Of a DNA stretch of 60,926 nucleotides, positions 17,212 through 27,327 are shown in pieces (position 1 is the first letter of the stretch; each line of letters opens with the position of its first letter). The position numbers and the translations under genes are program-made. The notes beneath the pieces were generated by a model. It worked only from the letters and a program-made list of their open reading frames with translations, did not search any database and was not told the origin of the DNA. The stretch is from an uncultured Clostridia bacterium (GTDB lineage: Bacteria; Bacillota; Clostridia; Oscillospirales; Oscillospiraceae), in contig CAMEER010000006.1 of the NCBI GenBank assembly GCA_945915065.1, positions 1 to 60,926 of the forward strand. The letters are read 5' to 3'.

Positions 17212-18702
17212 TTACCCCTTATGTACCGAGCGCCCGAAAGCGTCCAGTGCCGCTTCGCGTACCATCTCACACAGGGAGGGATGGGCCACGATCATCTGTT
17301 CCCATTGTTCAACTGTCAGGCCGTCCGCAACCGCGGATGCCGCCATGGCGATCATCTCGGAGGAGTTTTCGCCCACGATGGTAACGCCCAATGTTTTTGT
17401 CGTCGCCTTGTCGGCCACCACAAACACTGCGCCGGACGCACCCTCCGCCAGCGCCATACCGTTGGCGCCGTAGTCAAAGCTGCCCAGCACCGGCTCGTAT
17501 CCGGCCTCTTTTGCTTTGCCGGTGGTCATGCCCACCGATGCAAAGCAGGGAATGGTATAGGTGCACACCGGAACCGGCATGGTACCATAGGGCTTGTCTT
17601 CACCCAGGATATCCGCCAGCGCGGCTTCGCCCTCGGCGTAAGCCGCATGGGCCAGCTGATAGCCTCCCACGACATCACCGATGGCGTACACGCCCGGCAG
17701 GCTGGTGCGCTGGTGGCTGTCCACCACGATGCAGTTTTTCTGATCCAGCTGCAGCCCCAGTGCCGCCGCGTCGATGCCGGTGAGGTTGGTTTTCCGCCCG
17801 GCCGCCATCAGCACCTGCTCACAGTCGGTGTACTGCTCCTGGCCGTCTCTCTCATAAACCGCCCTCAGCAGTCCCCCGTTCTTTTCGATGCGCAGCATTT
17901 TCGCGCCGGTTTTCAGAGCGATCCCCTGTTTCTTCAGGTCGTTCACAAGGATCCGCACCGCCTCGGGTTGTTCATGAGGCATCAGCTCCGGCAGCATTTC
18001 CACCACCGTCACCTCGGTACCGTAGGCCGCAAAGGCACAGGCCAGTTCAAGGCCGATGACACCGCCGCCCATGACCGTCATGCTGCGGGGCAGGCTGGCC
18101 AGATTCAGCGCTCCGGTGGAATCGATGCAGTATTCGTGACCGGGCACAGGGATCATCATCGGTACGCTGCCGGTGGCAATGACCACATGCTTTCCCTGAT
18201 ACTCCTTGCCGCCACAGGTGACAATGCAGTTCTTCTGCAGTTTTGCCTCACCTTCGATAACAGCAGCTCCCGCTTTTTTCAGCAGAAACTTTACTCCGTT
18301 TACCAGTTTTCCGGTCACCTCGCTTTTGCCTTTTTGGATCTGCTTGAAGCTGAAGCTTCCGGCGTCGCGGAAAATCTCCTGTTTCACCAGCGCCCGGACC
18401 TTCTCCATGGCGTTCGCCGCCTTCAGCTTAAGGCAGAGCAGGGTGAGTGCCGCTCCCGCAAGGAACGCAAACACACCGATCACAATGTATGCTTCTCCTC
18501 CGTTATGCAAAAGCACCGTACCATACTCCGTCTGAATGGTAAAAATTCCCGGTCCCTGTTTCAGCCCGAGCAAAATGCCGATCCCGCCGCTCAACACGGT
18601 GCACACGGCAGTCAGGCCGGCCATAAGCCTTTTCTCATGCCTGCTGCGGTAACGTGAGATCTGTTTTCGTATCTGCTCCATTCTCATTCGCAAATCCCGC
18701 AA
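17212..18702 (-). CDS. Chimera: two-helix membrane protein fused to a headless dihydrolipoyl dehydrogenase
   Basis: A 496-residue open frame. Residues 1-95 are a basic segment followed by two membrane helices (near 27-47 and 72-92), in the style of the 129-residue sigma-operon protein at 20080. From about residue 110 it continues as a pyridine nucleotide-disulfide oxidoreductase: SEVTGKLVNGVKFLLKKAGA, HVVIATGSVP, the NAD motif VMGGGVIGLELACAFAAYG, the second FAD motif GVYAIGDVVGG, and the dimerisation domain ending in IVAHPSLCEMVREA with the H of the active-site HP. The first FAD GxGxxG motif and the CxxxxC redox disulfide, normally in the first 60 residues, are missing. It is probably a deletion fusion and unlikely to be a working lipoamide dehydrogenase. 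Confidence 0.8.
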   Translation of the reverse strand: MRDLRMRMEQIRKQISRYRSRHEKRLMAGLTAVCTVLSGGIGILLGLKQGPGIFTIQTEYGTVLLHNGGEAYIVIGVFAFLAGAALTLLCLKLKAANAMEKVRALVKQEIFRDAGSFSFKQIQKGKSEVTGKLVNGVKFLLKKAGAAVIEGEAKLQKNCIVTCGGKEYQGKHVVIATGSVPMMIPVPGHEYCIDSTGALNLASLPRSMTVMGGGVIGLELACAFAAYGTEVTVVEMLPELMPHEQPEAVRILVNDLKKQGIALKTGAKMLRIEKNGGLLRAVYERDGQEQYTDCEQVLMAAGRKTNLTGIDAAALGLQLDQKNCIVVDSHQRTSLPGVYAIGDVVGGYQLAHAAYAEGEAALADILGEDKPYGTMPVPVCTYTIPCFASVGMTTGKAKEAGYEPVLGSFDYGANGMALAEGASGAVFVVADKATTKTLGVTIVGENSSEMIAMAASAVADGLTVEQWEQMIVAHPSLCEMVREAALDAFGRSVHKG

Positions 18703-18762
18703 GAAACCGACCTCCTTCCTTCCCCTGAGATTACCTGTTATTACATAAAAGACAAAAAAAGA

Positions 18763-18793
18763 AAAAAACTTCCACCCAGGGCAGAAGTTTTTT
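18763..18793 (-). terminator. Terminator after the PrsW gene
   Basis: Arms AAAAAACTTC and GAAGTTTTTT around an 11-base loop; on the minus strand it is followed by TTTTTTCTTTTTTT. It separates the sigma-PrsW operon from the chimeric dehydrogenase gene. Confidence 0.8.
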
Positions 18794-18819
18794 GGAGATT
18801 TTTGCTGATTTTTGTCCTG

Positions 18820-19461
18820 TTATTCCAGCCGGATATGTATCTTCGGCAGCAGGAGACGCAATCCGAAGATGCCAAGGATCAGCACGGACGGGAACATATA
18901 TCCGATGGTCCTCCACACCCCTTCGGCCGTGACCAGCAGATTATAAATGGCATGAAACACGATACAGGCCCCCAGAATCCCCACCGTTCCGGTGACGGCA
19001 AGCCAGCGCTGGCGGAACACGTATGCGATGCCATAGCCCACCGCAATGCCGCATAAAATATGAATGGCGCCCGCTGACATACCGCGGATCAGAAGAAACG
19101 TGAAATTCCCGGCGCCGTTTTCCGACAGGTAACACACATTTTCAAACGTAGCGAAGCCAACGGCAACGGAGATGGCCGCCGGTGTGATCTCCTTTGGCTC
19201 CGGCTCAAAGATGAGGATATAAAACAGCAGCGGCACCAGCTTCAGAATTTCTTCGCAGACCGGAGATATCTCAATGGCCGCGGTGACGCCGTCCACCTGA
19301 TACAGCACCATGAAATAGCTGTTCACATATGCCGATACCATGCAGATCCCCATTCCGATGCACAGCAGCAGGGTATACTTTCGCTGAGCCCCTTTCACCA
19401 GAAGCAGAGAAAGCAGCAGCGGTACGGAAATGCAGATAAACACATTTTCAATATAGGTCAA
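18820..19461 (-). CDS. PrsW-family intramembrane metalloprotease
   Basis: A 213-residue multi-helix protein with the three motifs of PrsW proteases: EExxK (PVCEEILKLVPLL, residues 70-74), a histidine in GAIHILCGIAVGYG, and the final HxxxN in VFHAIYNLLV. In Bacillus PrsW cuts an anti-sigma factor to release an ECF sigma factor; here it lies in one operon with an ECF sigma gene and two membrane proteins, so site-1 cleavage of one of them is likely (inference). I choose the TTG at 19461, which overlaps the upstream stop (TTGA) and has GGGAGG 9-10 bases before it. The frame is open further upstream but overlaps the neighbour. Confidence 0.88.
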   Translation of the reverse strand: MTYIENVFICISVPLLLSLLLVKGAQRKYTLLLCIGMGICMVSAYVNSYFMVLYQVDGVTAAIEISPVCEEILKLVPLLFYILIFEPEPKEITPAAISVAVGFATFENVCYLSENGAGNFTFLLIRGMSAGAIHILCGIAVGYGIAYVFRQRWLAVTGTVGILGACIVFHAIYNLLVTAEGVWRTIGYMFPSVLILGIFGLRLLLPKIHIRLE

Positions 19462-20087
19462 GGCTGCCGCACCTCCCTTCGGATCATCCAGAACAAGCTG
19501 CACAGGCTGATCGTAAACAGGATATCTATCGCGAAGTACAGATTGAACGTACTGAAGTCCGAAATATATTCCGAAACGAAATACACCAGGATCTGAAGAA
19601 TGACCACGGCGATCATCATCCCGTCGAAGGCCGCCGCAGGTGTGCCGGACAGACGGGCGCAGCGGAGCCTGACAGACGAAATATAGACGATGGCGCCTGC
19701 TGTTGCGCCGAATGCCAGGGACATGAGCACGGAGTTTCCCATTACCTCGCTGTGCACCGAGGCCGCCACAGTGCCCAGCGCCAGCATTGCCGGAACCGGC
19801 TGAAGGGTCGCCTTTTTCCATTCATGCCGCAGTGTGACGAGGAACAGGAAAAACAGATATCCGGCCATCCAGGAAATTTCAGATACATAGAATATCCGCG
19901 GGATATCTCCGATGATCGTCAGATGGAGCATGTAAAAAAGCGTCCCCAGCATGATACTGCCATATGCGCAGGCCAGCACCACCAGCTTGCGGCTGGAATA
20001 CTTCAGCCCGGCGGCGCCGGAAACGATCATCATGACCATCAGCGACAGGGTCTGAAACGCATTATCATAGATCTCAAAGTTATCCAT
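19458..20087 (-). CDS. Membrane protein of the sigma-PrsW operon
   Basis: A 209-residue protein with about seven predicted helices (for instance LMVMMIVSGAAGL, YGSIMLGTLFYMLHL, MAGYLFFLFLVTL, MIAVVILQILVYFVSEY) and no soluble domain. I do not recognise its family. It overlaps the preceding gene by 8 bases and the PrsW gene by 4, so the operon is translationally coupled. It may sense the membrane signal or help present the anti-sigma factor to PrsW. Confidence 0.75.
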   Translation of the reverse strand: MDNFEIYDNAFQTLSLMVMMIVSGAAGLKYSSRKLVVLACAYGSIMLGTLFYMLHLTIIGDIPRIFYVSEISWMAGYLFFLFLVTLRHEWKKATLQPVPAMLALGTVAASVHSEVMGNSVLMSLAFGATAGAIVYISSVRLRCARLSGTPAAAFDGMMIAVVILQILVYFVSEYISDFSTFNLYFAIDILFTISLCSLFWMIRREVRQP

Positions 20088-20469
20088 CCCCGTCAGACTC
20101 CTTCGTGTCAGACGCCTTCCCGTCGGGCTCGTGCCTCTGCCGCTGCTGCCTGCGGTGGATCACATGAAGGAGCAGCGTCACGCAGATCCCCAGCAAAAAG
20201 GCAAAGACGGCCATGATCACATAGCCCAGCGCCTCGTTTCCGGCCAGCAGGCTGGCTGCCCCCGATGTGTGGGTTACCGCTGCTTCGCCAAAACCGGAGA
20301 GGATCTGCGGCATTGCGCTGCCCATGGCCACCAGAAGGCACAGGCACGCCGCCAGACTCGCCCCGCCCAGAACCGTCATCTGAATTTTGTGTTTCTTCCT
20401 CCGCCGTTCTTCTTTTATGGTTTCGGTACGCTGCCGGACCAGTGCCGCGCGTTCCTCATTTGTCCGCAT
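20080..20469 (-). CDS. Small membrane protein, candidate anti-sigma factor
   Basis: A 129-residue protein: a very basic N-terminal segment (MRTNEERAALVRQRTETIKE), then two membrane helices (about 34-52 and 82-102) and a charged C-terminal tail. It overlaps the sigma gene end by 14 bases. The cytoplasmic basic helix plus membrane anchor immediately after an ECF sigma gene is the layout of an anti-sigma factor and would be the natural PrsW substrate (inference). Its architecture resembles residues 1-95 of the chimeric dehydrogenase at 17212. Confidence 0.7.
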   Translation of the reverse strand: MRTNEERAALVRQRTETIKEERRRKKHKIQMTVLGGASLAACLCLLVAMGSAMPQILSGFGEAAVTHTSGAASLLAGNEALGYVIMAVFAFLLGICVTLLLHVIHRRQQRQRHEPDGKASDTKESDGDG

Positions 20470-21010
20470 ACTCGAATCCCTCTTCCTCCAATATGGTTTT
20501 CAGGCTTTGCTTTCCTCTGTAAACCAGCTTGGTGATCTGACTTTCTGATTTTCCCATAACGGAAGCTGCCTGCCGGTAGCTCATATCCTCAAAGTATACC
20601 AGATACAGCGCTTCCCGATAGTCGTCCCTCAGCTTCTCCATGGCCTGATACAACTGCCGTTTCCGTTCCATGCCGTATAGCGGCGTTTCCGCCAGCACTT
20701 CGCCCTTCGGCTCGAATGTCAGCTCATCCAGGCTCAGCAGCCGCAGCCGGTGCTTCTGCCGGTGCCGTCCGGCAAGATTTCTCCCGACCCTGAACAGATA
20801 TCCTCTGAAACTGCCCGGCTCACTGACCGGCCGGGGCTTGGCGAACATCAGGGCGAACGCCTCGATCATCAGGTCTTCTGCCTCATGAAGGTCGCCGAGG
20901 AATCCATGTATGTATAATGTAAGCGTATCACCATACCGCGCGACCAGTTCATCCGCCGCCGTTTCATCCCCGGCAAGATACTGCTGATACAGTCTTTCAT
21001 CCTCTGCCAC
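20456..21010 (-). CDS. ECF-type RNA polymerase sigma factor
   Basis: A 184-residue sigma-70 family protein. Region 2 spans about 5-80 (DETAADELVARYGDTLTLYI, DLHEAEDLMIEAFALMFAKP) and region 4 about 115-170 (LRDDYREALYLVYFEDMSYR, QAASVMGKSESQITKLVYRG). Starts with GTG at 21010 after GAAGGA. It heads a four-gene operon with two membrane proteins and PrsW, which suggests control by regulated proteolysis in response to an envelope signal such as antimicrobial peptides. Confidence 0.93.
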   Translation of the reverse strand: MAEDERLYQQYLAGDETAADELVARYGDTLTLYIHGFLGDLHEAEDLMIEAFALMFAKPRPVSEPGSFRGYLFRVGRNLAGRHRQKHRLRLLSLDELTFEPKGEVLAETPLYGMERKRQLYQAMEKLRDDYREALYLVYFEDMSYRQAASVMGKSESQITKLVYRGKQSLKTILEEEGFEYADK

Positions 21011-21049
21011 AGTACAGTCCTTCTTCTTTCGTAATCATGATTTGGGACA

Positions 21050-21078
21050 AATATACCATATTTCGCATGATTTTTCAA
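21050..21078 (-). promoter_or_regulatory. Promoter of the sigma-PrsW operon
   Basis: On the minus strand TTGAAA, 17 bases, TATATT, ending about 40 bases before the GTG start of the sigma gene. A housekeeping-type promoter. Confidence 0.6.
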
Positions 21079-21151
21079 TGGATTTTTATGCCGGCGGCTC
21101 CGGCCGTGACACGGTCCGAAAGAATTGCCATAAAAAAAACACCGCACCGGC

Positions 21152-21180
21152 TTGCAAAACGGTCGCGCGTCTGCTACAAT
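21152..21180 (+). promoter_or_regulatory. Promoter of the surface-protein gene
   Basis: TTGCAA, 17 bases, TACAAT on the plus strand. The start codon lies 165 bases downstream, leaving a long untranslated leader. Confidence 0.7.
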
Positions 21181-21186
21181 TGGTTT

Positions 21187-21344
21187 ATAAGCCAACCTGT
21201 GCAGCAGGGGGAGATGGACTGGCCGCGCGAAGCGTCCGGCTGTTTCCGGAAAACGGATGCCGTCAGGCCGCTGCCGCCGGAGAGAGGGAAGGAAACAAGA
21301 ACGCCCCGCGCGGCTCATGGCGCGGGAGAAAGAGAGGACACATC
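21187..21344 (+). promoter_or_regulatory. Long GC-rich structured 5' leader
   Basis: About 158 transcribed bases before the surface-protein start, rich in self-complementary stretches, including CCCGCGC and GCGCGGG (21304-21327) shortly before the ribosome site GAGAGGA. It matches no riboswitch class I can recognise. It may affect translation of the surface protein. Confidence 0.4.
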
Positions 21345-22805
21345 ATGAAAAAACGAATTTTGAGTATTCTGCTGTGCCTTTGCATGGTGCTGATGCTCTG
21401 CCCGGTGACGGCCTTTGCGGAAGGGGAAGCCCTGGAAGAGATAACAGAAATTGCCGTTTACGACGTTAAGACCCCGGTAATTGATGAGCACCCTGATTAT
21501 GGTAGTTGGCTGTATAGCTCGACGCCTTCCGGTGTTGTCAATGTAGGTCTTCAATGGTATCAGATATCTAAGGAGGCATACACCGGAGCAGCAGGGGATA
21601 GTTGGCAACTTATTAATTCCGGGTATTCTTGCAGTAAAGACTACTACTATAAAGCAGTCTTTTCCGTTCGCGTTGGCAATAGTGTAACAGAAACCCACAC
21701 CATTCCCAATACTGTCAAGGCGACCATTAACGGTGAAACCTGTGATGTTCAAGTAGCGCCTGACGGTAAGTCTTGCGATCTGAGTCGTATATTTGAGGCA
21801 AAGGAACTTCAGCCAATCAGCAATATTGCCGTTACAGTGGACGAGCCTGTGATCGGCGCAAAACCCGACTACACCCCTGAGTTTACAGCAACCCCTGAGG
21901 GCAGCGTAACACTGGATGAATTCTTTTGGTATAAGATTTCTGAGGATGATTATGCCGGCACCAATGAAGATGCATGGGATGAAATATCTGCGGATGATGT
22001 GTTTGAGGAGGGCTACTACTATTCCGTTGAGCTATTCTTCACTCCCAATGAGAATTATTCCTTAAACGAAGATATGACCGCTGCTGTGAACGGAGAGCCT
22101 CACGACGATGCCTACGGCCCTGTTTACGATGGATTTTTCGGTAAGGCTTACGTCAGTGGTGTCTTCGGGCCGCTGGTGCCGCAGCCCACTCTGAAGGTGC
22201 CCTTCACCATCACGGTGAAGCAGGGCAGCAGCGCAGCACCCAGAAAGACGGTGTTTGAACTGGAGATCGTGAATTCTCAAGGTGATAAGTTAGTCTTCAA
22301 TGGCGTGGAAGTCACCGCCGCCGTCACCACCAACGGCAAGGGCACCTATAAGGGTACCATGACCTTCACCGGTTCTTTGGAGGATCTTGATGATATGCTC
22401 GGTGAGGGCGCGTTCGTGCGGCAGGTGGACGCAGGAAAAGCGAACTGGACCTATGACGACACAGTGTGGGGGCTGTTCCTGCGGAATGTTGCAGAACTCG
22501 CAGATGATGCAGCGCCGGAAAATACCGTGTTCATCTTCCCGGCAACCTGCGAGAAGACGGACGACGGCGGCTTGTCCTACAGCATGGTTGATGGAGCAAA
22601 CCCGGTGGAGCGGATGACCTTTACCAACACCTATACAAAATCCAGTACCAGACCGTCGGAAAACGGCACGAATACCGGAACGATAACAAGCCCGCAGACC
22701 GGCGACAACAGTAACCTTACCGTATGGTTTGCCCTGCTTGCCGTATCGGCTGCCGGTGTGATGGGCGCAGGCGTGTACAGCAAACGCAGAAGAAGCTCCC
22801 GGTAA
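21345..22805 (+). CDS. Sortase-anchored surface protein with two tandem repeats and a pilin-like domain
   Basis: A 486-residue secreted protein. Signal peptide MKKRILSILLCLCMVLMLCP with cleavage after AFA. Two homologous repeats follow, about 28-150 and 151-275: both show I-x-x-IAV, PVI, PDY, a WY(Q/K)IS block and an x-D-x-W-x-x-I block. Residues about 283-435 (VPFTITVKQGSSAAPRKTVF to MTFTNTYTK) resemble the DUF7601/FctA-type domain of Gram-positive pilins. The C-terminus has SPQTGDNS, a hydrophobic stretch and KRRRSSR, a variant LPXTG sorting signal. The start at 21345 follows GAGAGGA. The repeat region is less GC-rich than its flanks, which suggests transfer. Role: probably adhesion or a pilus component. 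Confidence 0.85.
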   Translation: MKKRILSILLCLCMVLMLCPVTAFAEGEALEEITEIAVYDVKTPVIDEHPDYGSWLYSSTPSGVVNVGLQWYQISKEAYTGAAGDSWQLINSGYSCSKDYYYKAVFSVRVGNSVTETHTIPNTVKATINGETCDVQVAPDGKSCDLSRIFEAKELQPISNIAVTVDEPVIGAKPDYTPEFTATPEGSVTLDEFFWYKISEDDYAGTNEDAWDEISADDVFEEGYYYSVELFFTPNENYSLNEDMTAAVNGEPHDDAYGPVYDGFFGKAYVSGVFGPLVPQPTLKVPFTITVKQGSSAAPRKTVFELEIVNSQGDKLVFNGVEVTAAVTTNGKGTYKGTMTFTGSLEDLDDMLGEGAFVRQVDAGKANWTYDDTVWGLFLRNVAELADDAAPENTVFIFPATCEKTDDGGLSYSMVDGANPVERMTFTNTYTKSSTRPSENGTNTGTITSPQTGDNSNLTVWFALLAVSAAGVMGAGVYSKRRRSSR

Positions 22806-22839
22806 CAGGAAACGGAACAAAACAGCATAACTGACAAAA

Positions 22840-22876
22840 CACCCTGCAGGACGGCAAAATCCTGCAGGGTGCTGCT
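22840..22876 (+). terminator. Terminator of the surface-protein gene
   Basis: Arms CACCCTGCAGGA and TCCTGCAGGGTG with an 8-base loop; the following T-tract is weak (CTGCTCTTT). Confidence 0.6.
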
Positions 22877-22960
22877 CTTTCCCGCTGTATGGCACGGCGC
22901 AAGGCAGCTTGAGCGGCAAAAAGATGCCCCGGCGCCAAGCACGGTTGTCGGGAAGTGAGG

Positions 22961-22989
22961 TTGCAAGCGGCGGGAGGGAATGGTATACT
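22961..22989 (+). promoter_or_regulatory. Promoter of tex
   Basis: TTGCAA, 17 bases, TATACT, 59 bases before the tex start codon. Confidence 0.65.
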
Positions 22990-23048
22990 ATGGCTGCTAT
23001 ATCTTACCGGACGCCGCGCCGCGGCATCCTTTTCGGAAAGGAATACCT

Positions 23049-25223
<2,175 letters not shown>

Positions 25224-25362
25224 GGACTCCTCCCCCTGTGACCGCGTTTCTTTCCCCCGCGACATCTCCGTGCTGCTGAGCGGTAAGGTGAATTGGAAAG
25301 CATCGCCCAAACCATCTGCGGTGATGAGGAAGCGTAGGCGACAGGATCGGCTAAATATGCGA

Positions 25363-25392
25363 CAAAGAGGGAGCGTGACCGCTCCCTCTTTG
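25363..25392 (+). terminator. Terminator downstream of tex
   Basis: Perfect 13-base arms CAAAGAGGGAGCG and CGCTCCCTCTTTG with loop TGAC. The perfect symmetry could serve both strands, ending tex and the rpiB-like gene that faces it. Confidence 0.75.
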
Positions 25393-25490
25393 CCGTTTAT
25401 GCAGTTATATGGTTGTCATGAGGGCCCGTAATAGTCCCTAAGATAAAAGCCGAGCGGATACGCTGCCGCTAACGATCATATTTCCGAATA

Positions 25491-25928
25491 TCAATGCGTT
25501 TGCTCATACTCTACGATGGCATCTACCTTTTTGCCGGACCTTTCGTTGTACACATACTCGCACTCCAGATAGGCACTGATCAATTCTTTTGCCAACATAT
25601 TTCCTGTTGTTTGGCAGCCAATTGTAATAATGTTGCAGTTATTGCTCAAGCAGGCCCGCTTTGCGGCATAGGCATTCCCTACATTTGCCGCATACGCCCC
25701 TTTCACTTTATTTGCTGCCAACATGACGCCGATCCCTGTCCCGCAGAAAAGGATCCCTCTGTCGCACTGTTTCGCGGCGACAGCTTCACCGACTTTTGTC
25801 GCTACATGGGCGTAGATGATATCATCACTGCCGAAATCCACTACTTCATGTCCCAGAGATTTCACAAACGCCATCATCTCTTCTTTATAAAGCTGGGCAT
25901 TGGGATCACAACCCATGGCAATTTTCAT
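25491..25928 (-). CDS. RpiB/LacA/LacB-family sugar-phosphate isomerase
   Basis: A 145-residue isomerase. Family signatures: MKIAMGCDPNA at the N-terminus (D in the GxDxA loop), the active-site cysteine in RGILFCGTGIGVMLAANKV (about residues 58-76), and a C-terminal helix region with NIITIGCQTTG. It interconverts ribose/allose 5- or 6-phosphates or galactose-6-phosphate. It follows the fragment of another gene on the same strand and was probably in a sugar operon that has been cut. Codon usage is more AT-rich than in tex nearby. Confidence 0.92.
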   Translation of the reverse strand: MKIAMGCDPNAQLYKEEMMAFVKSLGHEVVDFGSDDIIYAHVATKVGEAVAAKQCDRGILFCGTGIGVMLAANKVKGAYAANVGNAYAAKRACLSNNCNIITIGCQTTGNMLAKELISAYLECEYVYNERSGKKVDAIVEYEQTH

Positions 25929-25943
25929 ATTGTATCCTCTTTT

Positions 25944-26150
25944 CTATTGAAATTCCACTTCACAGCCAAGAAGTATCTTGCCGATTCGCTTCAAATTTTC
26001 TTCTTTTCCCACATAGATCCAGGTCGCAATCGTGTCCATGCAGGACGATCTTCCATATTCACCGAGGACGGCCGGAAGGCTGCATTCAATTTCCGCAAAT
26101 CCATGATCGGGGCCGCCATCATTATATACATGTACGGAGAATCCTCTGAC
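25944..26150 (-). pseudogene. C-terminal fragment of a gene upstream of the isomerase
   Basis: The minus frame ending at 25944 reads FSVHVYNDGGPDHGFAEIEC, then LPAVLGEYGRSSCMDTIATW and a tail KEENLKRIGKILLGCEVEFQ. This looks like genuine coding sequence (about 68 residues) resembling the end of an aldose-epimerase-like or sugar-related protein, but the family is not certain. No start exists: the 5' side runs head-on into an ABC ATPase fragment near 26150. It is probably the 3' end of the gene before the isomerase in a former sugar operon. Confidence 0.45.
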
Positions 26151-26462
26151 GCCCGGCCGCGGCTCCTCATCATGGATGAGTCGGAAAGCAACCTTGATTA
26201 CCACAACCAGATGCATATTCTCGGTCTGATCCGGGAGCTGTCCAAAGACACGGCGTGCATACTCAACACACACTATCCGGAGCATGCCCTGCGGTATGCC
26301 GACAAGGCCCTGTTGCTGTGTCAGGACGGCACCGGGATCTCAGGCGCCGCAGAGCAGGTGATCACCGAAAGCAATCTCCGCATGGCCTTCGGGATCGACG
26401 TCTGCATAGGCACCCACCGGATCGGAAGCAATGACTACAAATACATCATTCCCATGCATTGA
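26150..26462 (+). pseudogene. ABC transporter ATPase fragment (iron/cobalamin type)
   Basis: The last ~100 residues of an ABC ATPase: Walker B region RPRLLIMDESESNLDYHNQM followed by the H-loop LNTHYPEHALRYADKALLL and a tail ending IPMH. THYPEHAL is typical of FecE/BtuD-type metallophore importers. Walker A, the Q-loop and the signature motif are all missing, and Walker B has ESES where EPTS is expected. No promoter or start can be defended. It is joined head-on to the minus-strand fragment at 25944, indicating a deletion or rearrangement junction. Confidence 0.8.
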
Positions 26463-26486
26463 ACACCGGCCGTTCGGCATAACGAA

Positions 26487-26540
26487 ACACCCCATGCGTC
26501 AGACAGTACACCATTCCGTCTGACACATGGGGTGTCATTC
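26487..26540. terminator. Bidirectional terminator hairpin
   Basis: Arms ACACCCCATGCGTCAGAC and GTCTGACACATGGGGTGT with one mismatch and a 13-base loop. Lies between the ATPase fragment and the HAD gene, ending transcription from both sides; on the minus strand TTTCG follows. Confidence 0.75.
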
Positions 26541-26577
26541 TGTTTTCACGGGGCTTTTGTTTCGCCGGTTCCCTTCG

Positions 26578-27300
26578 TTACGGCGTACAGGGCCGCAGCT
26601 CCTCCGTGATGAGCTGCATCAACCGGTCGAAGCTGCCCCTCCTGTGCCGACTGATGTCCTTCCCCTCTTTGTTGATCAGGCAGTCTGTCAGCAGGAACAC
26701 CTGCATGCCGGTCTCCTCGGCCGCCATGTCCTCCTGCGCATCATTGCCCACCATCAGGCATTCCGCCGGACTGACGCCCAGCCGCCGCGCGATCTCCCGG
26801 TAATAGTCGGGATTCGGCTTGCAGTACCCGATATTCTCATAGGTCGTGTACAGCTCGAAATCCTCCGGCGCTAGTCCGGCCCAGCGGATGCGGCTCTCCG
26901 TGGCAACGGCGGGGAAAATAGGATTGGTGGCCAGAACCGCCCGCAGTCCCAGCCGCTTCACCGCGTGAACGGCGGCTGCGGCCTCCGGATTGCTGCCGCA
27001 CAGATGCCGGGCCTCCTGAAACTCATTGGTGTAAAACGCGTCGAACAGCTCCTTGTCCGCCAGCACTTTGTCGCCGTAAATGCCGGTGAATTTCTTCCAG
27101 AAGGCGGCCTCGTTGGTCTCTCTGCCGTCGTTCTGCACCATGGCGGCCGTCCCCTCCCAGATAGCTTCCACCAACTGTCGGGGTTCGTATCCGTGGGGCG
27201 CCAGCTTGGCGGCCAGAAGCTTGAAGTAGCCCTTTGTAAAGGCGTCGTTGTCCATGGGCAGCAGCGTGCCGTCCAGATCAAACAGAACCGTTGTTATCAT
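26578..27300 (-). CDS. HAD-family hydrolase
   Basis: A 240-residue HAD phosphatase. Motif I FDLDGTLLP (nucleophile Asp at residue 8), the motif II threonine/serine region in LRAVLATNPIFP, and motif III/IV text LMVGNDAQEDMAAEETGM. A helical cap lies between motifs I and II, as in the phosphoglycolate phosphatase/YjjG class. ATG 27300 is preferred over the TTG immediately before it. It lies downstream of two degV genes on the same strand, separated by 27 bases, so the three are probably one operon. The substrate is a small phosphate, not identifiable. Confidence 0.93.
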   Translation of the reverse strand: MITTVLFDLDGTLLPMDNDAFTKGYFKLLAAKLAPHGYEPRQLVEAIWEGTAAMVQNDGRETNEAAFWKKFTGIYGDKVLADKELFDAFYTNEFQEARHLCGSNPEAAAAVHAVKRLGLRAVLATNPIFPAVATESRIRWAGLAPEDFELYTTYENIGYCKPNPDYYREIARRLGVSPAECLMVGNDAQEDMAAEETGMQVFLLTDCLINKEGKDISRHRRGSFDRLMQLITEELRPCTP

Positions 27301-27327
27301 CAAAGTGATCGTCCTTTCTTCTGCATA

